The notes under the pieces are model-generated. The model saw nothing but the letters and a program-made list of their open reading frames with translations. It did not search any database and was not told the DNA's origin. Source: Mycobacterium pseudokansasii (lineage in GTDB: Bacteria; Actinomycetota; Actinomycetes; Mycobacteriales; Mycobacteriaceae). Taken from it: 64,000 nt of DNA. The number at the start of each line of letters is the position of its first letter. Position 1 is the stretch's first letter. This document shows positions 56,901-64,000 of this stretch, one piece after another. The stretch is from assembly GCF_900566075.1 (NCBI RefSeq), contig NZ_UPHU01000001.1, positions 5,518,325 through 5,582,324 on the forward strand. Reading direction: 5' to 3'. A program made the position numbers and the translations under genes.

Positions 56901-56906
56901 ATAATA
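56901..56906 (-). promoter_or_regulatory. Candidate -10 box of phoP
   Basis: TATTAT on the minus strand, about 75 bases upstream of the phoP start, in the phoP/Rv0756c divergent region. This is a good mycobacterial -10 and would give a leader of about 65 bases. No clear -35 was recognised; PhoP-binding repeats could not be assigned with confidence. Confidence 0.35.
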
Positions 56907-56979
56907 GTCTGCCAGGAATCGGCTGATCGGCTTGAACCCATGCGCAATTATTTGGTCGCGTCGCGAATACACTCGCAGG

Positions 56980-57702
56980 ATGAATCTCGGCAACACCCTG
57001 GTGGCCATCGCTACCCTGCCGGCCCGTGCTGGTCTCGCCGCCGCCGAAACCAGCCTCAACCTGGCCGGCGCAGCAGTCGGGCTGGCCAAGCAGGCGCTCG
57101 GTGAGACCGGTGGCGATGCCGGGTCCAACGCCATGGCCAGCGTGCTGGGGATCGAAGAGGCGATCGTGCGGGCCAACCGGCTGGCCAAGCTCCTGGACGA
57201 AGACGCACCGCTGGGACGCGCGATCGCACCCGACGGGCCCATGGACCGAATGCTGCGCCCGGGTGGGGTGGTAGACCTGCTGACCGCGCCCGGCGGATTG
57301 CTGGATCGCCTCACCGCCGAGGGAGGCGCGATGCAGCGCGCGCTGCAACCGGGCGGGCTGGCCGACCAGATACTCGCCGAAGACGGCCTGGTCGAGCGGG
57401 TGCTTTCCGAGGACGGGTTGGCCGACCGGCTACTCGCCAAGGGCGGCCTGATCGACAAGCTGACGTCGAAGAACGGACCGCTCGAACAGCTTGCCGACGT
57501 GGCCGACACCCTGGCGCGGCTGGCGCCCGGGATGGAGGCGCTCGAGCCCGCGATCGCCACCCTGCAGGACGCCGTCATCGCGCTCACCATGGTCGTCAAC
57601 CCGCTCAGCAACATCGCCGAGCGCATCCCACTGCCGGGCCGCCGGCCCCGCTCGTCGTCGCGGCCGGTGCGCTCGCAACGCATCATCGACAGCGAGCACT
57701 GA
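56980..57702 (+). CDS. Conserved repeat protein, Rv0756c-like
   Basis: A 240-residue protein (241 in M. tuberculosis) of unknown function. After a hydrophobic/amphipathic N-terminus (LVAIATLPARAGLAAAE), residues 78-165 consist of about eight 11-residue repeats of the form GGLxDRLLAED (for example LLTAPGGLLDRLTAEGG, GLADQILAEDG, GLADRLLAKGG). A regular, helix-forming solenoid or membrane-lying amphipathic surface is likely. The C-terminus is basic (RRPRSSSRPVRSQR). It is divergent from phoP. Confidence 0.8.
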   Translation: MNLGNTLVAIATLPARAGLAAAETSLNLAGAAVGLAKQALGETGGDAGSNAMASVLGIEEAIVRANRLAKLLDEDAPLGRAIAPDGPMDRMLRPGGVVDLLTAPGGLLDRLTAEGGAMQRALQPGGLADQILAEDGLVERVLSEDGLADRLLAKGGLIDKLTSKNGPLEQLADVADTLARLAPGMEALEPAIATLQDAVIALTMVVNPLSNIAERIPLPGRRPRSSSRPVRSQRIIDSEH

Positions 57703-57729
57703 CCCGTTAGGCTGGCACCGGTTAACCAG

Positions 57730-57801
57730 GCCTCCTTAGCTCAGTGGTAGAGCACTCGCCTTGTAAGCGAGCGGTCGTCAGTTCAATCCTGACAGGGGGC
57801 T
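57730..57801 (+). tRNA. tRNA-Thr (anticodon UGU)
   Basis: A complete cloverleaf: the acceptor stem GCCTCCT pairs with AGGGGGC, D-arm GCTCAGTGGTAGAGC, anticodon stem CTCGC/GCGAG with loop CTTGTAA (anticodon TGT), and T-arm with GTTCAAT. CCA is not encoded. It stands alone 27 bases after the Rv0756c-like gene. An eroded copy of its 3' end lies about 2 kb downstream. Confidence 0.95.
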
Positions 57802-57829
57802 CAACTCTTGTGACGTCGGCTGATGCCTG

Positions 57830-58217
57830 ACAGTGTTTCGGGTGATACCTGACAGATGTTCCGGTTGATGCTTTGACCCTCCCGTTATTGTCGATGGGTT
57901 GTCGATTGGTCAGGCGGCCGAGAAGACGGGGGTGTCGCGGCAAACGCTGCACGCCGGGTTGGCCGGGTATGAGGCTGCGGGCCGAGAGGGCTTGGTGGAC
58001 CGATCACATCGGCCAGTGTCGGGTAGGCATCAGATGCCGGCGGTGTTGGAGATGGAGTTTCGGTGCCGTCCGAATCCGCGGCGCATCGCGCTCTGGTCCG
58101 GGCAGGGTGACCGACCCCAGTCTGCAAGATCGGCGTTCGCGGAACTGGAAACGCCGGGAACGCGGTGCCCCGATGGAGTGGTGGCGCCGCCACCGCAGGC
58201 CCGGTGGACGTCGTGAA
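57830..58217 (+). pseudogene. N-terminal remnant of an IS481-family transposase
   Basis: The plus strand encodes the HTH part of IS481 transposases (GQAAEKTGVSRQTLHAGLAG, YEAAGREGLVDRSHRPVSG, HQMPAVLEMEFRCRPNPRRI). It then changes frame into RRSRNWKRRERGAPMEWWRR, where intact members have a similar Arg-rich stretch followed by MELWQMD. The catalytic DDE core is missing. Repeated TGACAG elements at 57827-57856, just after the tRNA, may be the old IS end. Confidence 0.6.
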
Positions 58218-58243
58218 AGAAATGAGTGGCCGCGGCTTGCCGG

Positions 58244-59440
58244 CTAGGTCAACCCGTCCAGGCCGAACAGCAGCCCCCCGGCGCCACCCGTGCCACCGGT
58301 GCCCGGAATGAAGCCAGTCCCGCCCTTACCGCCGTTACCGCCGTTGCCGATCAGCACGCCGTCGCCGCCGTCCCCGCCGGTACCGCCGGTCCCAAAGCTT
58401 TCCCCGCCGGCACCGCCGCCACCGCCGTCGCCGAACAGCCCGGCCTTGCCGCCGGTGCCCCCGACCCCGCCGGTTGCGGGGCCGAACCCGCCCGTGCCGC
58501 CGGCCCCGCCATCGCCGGAGAGCATGCCGGCGCTGCCGCCGGCCCCGCCGGCCCCGCCGACGGCCCCGAGGCCGCTGCCGAACCCGCCGGCCCCGCCGGC
58601 GCCGCCGGAGCCGAAGAGGATGCCGGCGTTGCCACCGGCACCGCCGACCCCGCCTGCGCCGCCCGCAGTTTGGCTGCCGCCGGCCCCACCGGTGCCGCCG
58701 GTGCCCAACAGCAAGCCGGCGCCACCGGCCCCGCCGGCCCCGCCGGTGCCGCCGGCCAAGATGCTGAGCCCCCCGGCCCCGCCGGGCCCGCCCGTGCCGA
58801 ACAGCCCGCCGACCCCGCCAGCCCCGCCAGCCCCGCCCTTAGCGTTGCTGGCGCCCGTGCCGCCGGCGCCGCCGGTGCCGAACAACAACCCGCCGGCCCC
58901 GCCCGCACCGCCGGCCCCGCCTCCGACGGTGGCGGCGCCCCCGGCGCCGCCGTTGCCGAACAGCCCGGCGGCTCCCCCGGCACCGCCAACCGCCCCGGAC
59001 CCGCCCGCGCCACCATTGCCGTACAACCACCCGCCGGCCCCGCCCGCGGCCCCGGACCCCGCCGCCGCGTTGGCGCCATTGCCGATCAGCGGTCGCCCGG
59101 TAGCCGCCAGGAAGGGCGCGTTAATTGCGTTGAGTAGCGGACTGGTTATCGACGCGGCGCTGGCGGCTTCGGCGCTGGCATAGGACCCCGCGCCCGCCGC
59201 CAAAGCCTGCACAAACTGGTCATGAAACACCGCAGCCTGCGCACTCACCGCCCGATAGGACTGGGCGTGGGCGCCGAACACGGCCGCCACCGCCGCCGAC
59301 ACCTCATCAGCGCCCGCGGCCAGCACCACCCCGATGTTGCCCGCCGCCGCGGCGTTGGCCGCCCCGATGGTCGAACCGATACCCGCCAAATCCGTGGCCA
59401 CTGCCGCCATCAACTCCGGCACCGCGATCACAAACGACAT
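58244..59440 (-). CDS. PE_PGRS family protein
   Basis: A 398-residue protein. The PE domain (residues 1-95: [20 protein letters not shown], then [20 protein letters not shown] with the YxxxE-type secretion signal) is followed by the linker [20 protein letters not shown] and a PGRS region of GGAGG, GGTGG and LFGNGG repeats to the end. It is exported by ESX-5 in related species and found at the cell surface. The frame is intact. It lies between the IS481 remnant and the att-like repeat. Confidence 0.9.
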   Translation of the reverse strand: MSFVIAVPELMAAVATDLAGIGSTIGAANAAAAGNIGVVLAAGADEVSAAVAAVFGAHAQSYRAVSAQAAVFHDQFVQALAAGAGSYASAEAASAASITSPLLNAINAPFLAATGRPLIGNGANAAAGSGAAGGAGGWLYGNGGAGGSGAVGGAGGAAGLFGNGGAGGAATVGGGAGGAGGAGGLLFGTGGAGGTGASNAKGGAGGAGGVGGLFGTGGPGGAGGLSILAGGTGGAGGAGGAGLLLGTGGTGGAGGSQTAGGAGGVGGAGGNAGILFGSGGAGGAGGFGSGLGAVGGAGGAGGSAGMLSGDGGAGGTGGFGPATGGVGGTGGKAGLFGDGGGGGAGGESFGTGGTGGDGGDGVLIGNGGNGGKGGTGFIPGTGGTGGAGGLLFGLDGLT

Positions 59441-60130
59441 CGGACACCTCCCACTGGGTCATGACCCAATAAGCCAGGACAACCCGGGAGATGCCCGGGT
59501 CATCGTCGACCCTTGGGCAGGAGCGAATCATATCGCCGTATGGGTGCGGAATCCCGATTTCGCCTGGATCATCAAAATGCCCGCGTGGCGGTCCGATCTC
59601 AACGTGTCTCCGTTTGCCCGGTTGGACGTGCAGATCATGCTGTCCAGCCCAGAGCTGGCTGGGCACCTTGTGGGCACATCTGAGCACAAACCGGGGCAAT
59701 CTCAAGAAATGACAATCGATGTCATTCAGCAGCCTGGCGGCCGGTTCGACATCATGACCAGGATCGGTTCAACAGTTCAATCCTGGCAGGGGCTCCACGC
59801 GATCGGATGGCGTTTGTGCGGTGGCCGGCAACGGCCACTTGGCCCGCTTCCATAACGGACGCCGCGCTACTTCTCGTTGACGTGCTGATGGCTTATGTCC
59901 CGGTCGGAGCCGACGCGCACCGGGGCCAGGACATCCGCCGAGTCTTTTCGCGGCTCGCGTCGCTGGCCGAGCGGCCGGCTGGGCCGTCCTTGTACTGCGG
60001 CATCGGAACAAAAGCACGGGGCGCGCGATCAGCCGATAAAGGAATGTGCGATCGGTTAGCATGACGGCACCACACGGGGGTGACGTCCGCAGGGCATTTC
60101 ATGGTGCGGAAGGTAGGTCAGGGGTGTGCC
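59441..60130. other. Intergenic region with one doubtful open frame
   Basis: The plus frame reading up to 59855 gives NHIAVWVRNPDFAWIIKMPA, LDVQIMLSSPELAGHLVGTS and IDVIQQPGGRFDIMTRIG. It looks more protein-like than a random shadow, but it lacks a start codon outside the antisense of the PE_PGRS gene. It may be the tail of a lost gene. 59856-60130 shows only the leader of the sulfotransferase. Confidence 0.3.
59773..59798 (+). repeat. Partial copy of the tRNA-Thr 3' end, att-site-like
   Basis: CAGTTCAATCCTGGCAGGGG followed by CTC resembles 57779-57801 of the tRNA, CAGTTCAATCCTGACAGGGG then GCTC: 13 identical bases, one change, six identical bases and a one-base gap. Such duplications flank elements integrated into a tRNA 3' end. 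The T-stem no longer pairs here, so it is not a functional tRNA part. Confidence 0.35.
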
Positions 60131-60940
60131 GTGGTAGCCATTCATTTCATCTCGGGTCTGCCGCGTTCGGGTTCGACGTTGCTAGCCGCGTTGCTGCGAC
60201 AAAACCCGCGGTTCCAGGCGGGAATGTCGGGTCCGCTGGCCGGCCTGTTCGGCGCCCTGCTCGACGAAATGAGCGGGCGCAACGAGTTTTCGGTGTTCAT
60301 CGACGACGCCAAGCGCGAGCGCATCCTGCGCGGGTTGTTTGATGATTTCTATGCGGACTCCACCGCCCAGGTGATCTTTGATACCAACCGCGGCTGGTGT
60401 GCGTGGATGCCGGCGATTGCGCGGCTGTTTCCCGAGGCGAAAGTGATTGCCTGCGTGCGTGAACTGCAGTGGGTGGTGGACAGCATCGAGCGGTTGATTC
60501 AGCGCAACGTCTTTAGCCCGTCGTCGATCTTCAATTACAGCGCCGGCGGCACGGTCTATAGCCGCGCCCAACAAGTGGTGGCGCCCGATGGCATGGTCGG
60601 CGGTCCCTACGATGCCCTCAAGCAAGCCTGCTACGGCGCGCAGCGGGATCGACTTCTCTTGCTGCAGTACGAAACCCTGAGCACCGACCCGGCCAAGGCG
60701 ATGCAGGCCGTCTACTCGTTTCTCGGTGAGCCGGTGTTCGACCACGACTTCAGCCACGTCGAGTACGACGTCACCGAGTTCGACGAGCGCGCCGGGACAC
60801 CGGGACTGCACACCGTGCGCCCCACGGTCACGGCCGAACCGCGCGACACGTTGCTACCGCCGGATCTGTTCAACCGCTTCATCCACGACACCTTCTGGCG
60901 CGACCCGGAGGGGATTCCCGCCGGGCTGACGGTCGTATGA
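60131..60940 (+). CDS. Sulfotransferase family protein
   Basis: A 269-residue enzyme. The PAPS-binding loop is HFISGLPRSGSTLLAALLRQ near the N-terminus. FDTNRGWCAWMPAIARLFPE, KVIACVRELQWVVDSIERLI (3'-phosphate region) and LLLQYETLSTDPAKAMQAVY follow, as in bacterial sulfotransferases that work on lipids or sugars. The GTG at 60131 puts the P-loop at the usual position and has AGGGG upstream; ATG 60101 is an alternative. No sulfate-activation gene is near. It stands alone between PE_PGRS genes, where H37Rv has PPE12. Confidence 0.8.
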   Translation: MVAIHFISGLPRSGSTLLAALLRQNPRFQAGMSGPLAGLFGALLDEMSGRNEFSVFIDDAKRERILRGLFDDFYADSTAQVIFDTNRGWCAWMPAIARLFPEAKVIACVRELQWVVDSIERLIQRNVFSPSSIFNYSAGGTVYSRAQQVVAPDGMVGGPYDALKQACYGAQRDRLLLLQYETLSTDPAKAMQAVYSFLGEPVFDHDFSHVEYDVTEFDERAGTPGLHTVRPTVTAEPRDTLLPPDLFNRFIHDTFWRDPEGIPAGLTVV

Positions 60941-60944
60941 GGTT

Positions 60945-60967
60945 TGTTCTCTCTTAAAGAGCGAACA
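60945..60967 (+). terminator. Hairpin after the sulfotransferase gene
   Basis: TGTTC-T-CTCT at 60945-60954 pairs with AGAG-C-GAACA at 60958-60967 around TAA, with one mismatch. It starts 4 bases after the stop codon. It is not followed by a U-tract. Confidence 0.45.
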
Positions 60968-61218
60968 GCGGCGTCGCGTGTGGCGCGCGATTCGAGTACC
61001 GAGCATGCGTTGAACGGACTGGGACAGTCCCCGAGCCCATGTGGGGCTGGTTAGGCGATGCGGAATGCCCAGTCGCGCCAGGTGCGCCGGTGCGAGCGAC
61101 TGCGCGGATGCAGCGGCAGCCTGGTGCCTCGACCAGGCAGTCGCAGCACGGTATGACGGCAACCGCGGCATTGTCTTTCGACCGGGTCGCGGCTGGCGTT
61201 TCGATCAGCGGCGAACTG

Positions 61219-62665
61219 TCACGGCACATTCGCGCCGGGCGTACCGATAACGACCGCTCCCGTCACGACAGCGGGAGGGGGAACTGTAAGGTCGGCGGCC
61301 CCGCCGTTGCCGCCGGTGTTGCCTGCGCCGGTGCCGCTACCGCCATCGCCGCCGGTGCCGGTGCTGGTGGTGATGGTGCCGCCGGTGTTTGCGGTGAAGA
61401 CGGATTCCCCGCCGGTGCCGCCAATGCCGTCGGTGATGCCGTCACCGCCGTTCCCGCCGGTGGTGGCGCTGCTGGTGACGGTGCCGCCTGCGATGGCGTT
61501 GATGCGGGCGGAGTTGCCCCCGCCGCCGATGCCGCCGCCGCTGCCGGCCCCACCGACCCCGCCGGTCGCGGAGCCAGCAGTGATGGAGCTGCCCGCGCCG
61601 TTAGCGAAGACGTTGGCGCTGCCTCCGTAGCCGCCGCGGCCGCCGGCGGTGCCCGCGCCCCCGACGCCGGCGGTGGCCGTGCCGCCAGTGACAGTGCCGC
61701 CGCTATAACTTCTGATCAGGGCGTACCTTCCGTAGCCGCCGTAGCCGCCGGTGGTGCCAGCCCCCCCGACGCCGCCGGTGACCGTGCCAGTGGCGGTGCC
61801 GCCGCTATAAGCGCCGATCCGCCCGCCGCCTCCGACGCCGCCGAGGCCGCCGGCGGTGCCCGCGCCCCCGACGCCGCCGATAGCGGTGCCGATAGCGGTG
61901 CCGCTGGCGGAGCTGCCTGCACCGTTGGCAGAGAGGTAGCCGCCACCGCCGGCACCGCCGCGACCACCCATGCCGGCCGCCGCGGTGGCTGAACCGGCCG
62001 CACCAGTCCACCGACACCACCGGCCCCGCCACCGCCGAAGATCAGCCCACCGGCACCACCGTTCCCTCCGGTACCGCCAGCCGCGCCGCTGCCCGCAGAG
62101 GCGGTCCCGCCGGACCCGCCGTGACCGCCGGTTCCGAACAGGAACGCCGATCCACCGGCCCCACCACTGCCACCGGCGGGGCTGGTGGCCGTACCCGGCG
62201 TGCCCGACCCGCCGTCGCCGCCATTGCCCCACAACCATCCACCGGGCCCACCGGCCTGCCCAGTGCCCGGCGCCCCGTTGGTGCCCGGCCCAAACAGCGG
62301 GCGTCCGGTGAGCTGCTGGACCGGCGTATTGATGGCGTCTTGCACCCCCGCGGCCGCAGACGCGGCCGCTTGCAGCGGCGACGCGCTGGCGGCCTCAGTG
62401 GCCGCATACAAGAACCCACCGCCATTCAGCGCCTGCACGAACTGGTCATGAAACAGCGACGCCTGCGCGCTCAGCGCCTGAAACTGCTGGGCGTAACCAC
62501 CAAACAACTTCGCGACCGCCGCCGACACTTCATCCTCAGCCGCCGCAATCGACGTCGTCGAGCCCGCCGCCGCCACACGGGCCTCGCTGATCGACGACCC
62601 AGACTGGTCAAGCTGGAAGACGCTGCCACCAACTCGTCGGGCGCGGCGAACAAGAAAGATGACAT
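61219..62665 (-). pseudogene. PE_PGRS gene with two frameshifts
   Basis: The minus strand from 62665 begins [19 protein letters not shown], a normal PE start. The frame then shifts near 62570 into [20 protein letters not shown] with the rest of the PE domain and a first PGRS part, and shifts again near 62010 into a long Gly-rich part. The latter has an unusual repeat ([20 protein letters not shown] and variants, rich in Thr and Val) and ends ADLTVPPPAVVTGAVVIGTP. All pieces are open and PGRS-like, so the breaks may be recent or, less likely, sequencing errors. 62666-62954 contains no gene. Confidence 0.7.
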
Positions 62666-62954
62666 GCTAACCACATCACGAGCGGGTGACCCAAGTCCGA
62701 GTAGGACCCTTAAGACTGTTTCGAGACGCTACGCCCGCCCGCTCGAAGCATCGCCGCACCTTTGCGATCTATGACGTAAGGCCCGTGATTTGGGGACTTA
62801 AGTCACACCTCGTAAGGCCAACAAATGACCCGCGGCAAACACCGCGAAGCCAGGCGCCCCAACAGAATCGCGACGGAGTGAGCCCCTCACCAATCCCAAG
62901 CGCTCCAACACAGCCCAGACGACCAGATGGCTCCAGCCATGGAGCAGGGCCGGA

Positions 62955-64000
62955 TCAGCACACGGCGTCGATCAGGTCGGTGGCCACCGCGATGGGGAAC
63001 TGGACCACCGCCGTGCCGACCTCGTCGATCCCCGTCCGGACCGCGTTCACGATCGTCGCCGGATCGCCGGTGAACAGCGACCAGCCGATGTCGAAAGCGG
63101 CAATCTGCGGCGCGGTGATGAGGTTACGCACGTCGACGAACAGCTCGGTCGGCAATGACGCAGGTGCGACGGGTATTCCGTCCCAGCTGACCATCGTCCA
63201 GCCCCCGGTGGGATTGCCCTCCACCACGACGACGCCGGTGTTGGGAAGCGGGTGGGTGAGGATGAGCAGCGGATTCGGGTTGTTGACGCCCATCATCGTC
63301 CCGACGCCGATGGTGAATGCGCTCGAGTAGGAGACCACGGTGACCTTGCCGTCCGCTGCTGGCACCGGGTTCGCCATCGCGGTGTCGTACATCGTTTGCA
63401 CCGCGCCGTTGAAGGTGTGGCCGAAGACCACGCCGTTGAAGTCGATGGAGCCCGGGTTCAGCATTGGCACGATGGGGAATCCGAACGTCCACGCCATCGG
63501 GCCGACGAGATAGAGCAGGCCCGCGGGACTTATCTGCGGAAAGTCTTCGAAAATGCCGGCGTTGATCTCGTTGAGCCCCGGCAAGTCCAGGGGGGTCATC
63601 CCGAGGAGGGTGGCCAACGGCGCGGCGGTCTGCTGCGTGCGGACCAATTGCGAGTCGAACAGCCCGGCGAAGGGGCCCTGCGGCGCAAGTATGTTGGCAA
63701 TGTCTACTGCCTGTTGCTGGCCCACCGCGGTGAGATTGGCCCCCGGGATCGCCGTGTCCATCAAGCCGGCCACATTGGCTGTGGTCTGCCCGTGCCGCAC
63801 GAAGTCGATGACGATCGACTGCTCGTTGCCGCTGGGCGGGTTGAGCCAGTTGAAGACGTTGACCGGCTCGCCGATGATCAACCCGCCACGGCCAGTTGGA
63901 GCACCGGTCGCGCCGAGGCCGCCGGTGCCGAACAATAAGGCCTGGCCGCCCGCACCGCCGACACCGCCGGTGCCGCCGATGCCGCCGTTGCCCATCAGCA
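62955..64000 (-). CDS. 3' part of PE_PGRS11-like protein with phosphoglycerate-mutase domain (partial)
   Basis: The frame runs off the right edge of the window; 348 codons are visible. It opens within a PGRS stretch ([20 protein letters not shown]) and then has a histidine phosphatase domain: IVIDFVRHGQTTANVAGLMD with the catalytic RHG, LTAVGQQQAVDIANIL, FDSQLVRTQQTAAPLATLLG and the second Glu/His region LNEINAGIFED, later TVVSYSSAF. This domain order and position match PE_PGRS11 (Rv0754) of M. tuberculosis, reported to have phosphoglycerate mutase activity. The PE domain lies outside the window. Confidence 0.85.
   Translation of the reverse strand, partial: LMGNGGIGGTGGVGGAGGQALLFGTGGLGATGAPTGRGGLIIGEPVNVFNWLNPPSGNEQSIVIDFVRHGQTTANVAGLMDTAIPGANLTAVGQQQAVDIANILAPQGPFAGLFDSQLVRTQQTAAPLATLLGMTPLDLPGLNEINAGIFEDFPQISPAGLLYLVGPMAWTFGFPIVPMLNPGSIDFNGVVFGHTFNGAVQTMYDTAMANPVPAADGKVTVVSYSSAFTIGVGTMMGVNNPNPLLILTHPLPNTGVVVVEGNPTGGWTMVSWDGIPVAPASLPTELFVDVRNLITAPQIAAFDIGWSLFTGDPATIVNAVRTGIDEVGTAVVQFPIAVATDLIDAVC

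Noticed and set aside
58290..59183. Pro-rich plus-strand frames over the PE_PGRS genes
   Set aside because: Pro-Pro-Ala repeats are the complement of Gly-Gly-Ala PGRS coding; the minus strand carries the PE domain and its start.
58244..59440. Gly-rich tandem repeats as a possible CRISPR or minisatellite
   Set aside because: They are the degenerate coding repeats of a PE_PGRS protein, with no constant repeat-spacer structure. No CRISPR array or cas gene was seen in the window.

Overview
The window is GC-rich chromosomal DNA of a slow-growing Mycobacterium close to the M. tuberculosis complex. An M. kansasii-like species is my inference; no marker settles it. The evidence is gene content and order. 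Reading left to right it follows, in reverse, the H37Rv order Rv0791c to Rv0754: purQ/purS, Rv0785, Rv0784, emrB, ptrB, purC, Rv0779c, cyp126, purB, Rv0776c-Rv0773c, purD, Rv0771-Rv0769, aldA, Rv0767c, cyp123, Rv0765c, cyp51, Rv0763c-Rv0759c, phoR, phoP, Rv0756c and PE_PGRS11. PE, PPE, PGRS and 13E12 sequences, which are mycobacterial hallmarks, lie between these genes.

Layout. 1-6.7 kb: a luciferase-like oxidoreductase and a transglutaminase-like protein, then a scrapyard with a broken TfuA gene, a broken adenylate cyclase, 13E12 remnants, a YbjN-like gene and an orphan solute-binding lipoprotein. 6.7-11.1 kb: purQ and purS preceded by three QueD/6-pyruvoyl-tetrahydropterin-synthase paralogues, with PE_PGRS and PPE debris between them. 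11.1-17.1 kb: oxidoreductase, metallo-hydrolase, flavoprotein, deacetylase-like protein and EmrB-type efflux pump. 17.2-19.8 kb: an accessory island with a SagB-type nitroreductase, two micro-ORFs and an FkbM methyltransferase. 20-34.6 kb: a mostly conserved block with an intact oligopeptidase B, purC, tehA-cyp126-purB, DUF429, TetR, esterase, gamma-glutamyltransferase, an extra receptor-like Ser/Thr kinase and purD. 34.7-40.6 kb: a damaged LuxR-type regulator fused to an esterase fragment and split by a complete 2.0-kb IS1634-family element, then a 13E12 HNH protein. 40.7-51 kb: two divergent operons around aldA and the cyp123-cyp51-adhB redox cluster. 51-64 kb: an exported protein, a PE-PPE hydrolase, phoPR, tRNA-Thr with an IS481 remnant, PE_PGRS genes, a sulfotransferase and the 3' part of the phosphoglycerate-mutase-type PE_PGRS11.

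How the genes work together. Five purine genes (purQ, S, C, B, D) are spread through the block, several translationally coupled to unrelated genes such as ptrB, cyp126 and tehA. The cyp123-SDR-cyp51-ferredoxin-SnoaL-adhB-KSI run is a tightly overlapping sterol/lipid redox operon behind a TetR gene. phoPR is the virulence two-component system.

The most unusual material is accessory. First, a 27-residue micro-ORF with a near-perfect Shine-Dalgarno sequence lies just before a SagB-type dehydrogenase; this is a candidate minimal peptide-modification system. Second, three QueD paralogues have complementary active-site losses, and a repeated basic peptide motif is encoded upstream of two of them. 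A decayed TfuA gene in the same window suggests, but does not prove, that this lineage carried more RiPP-type modification genes.
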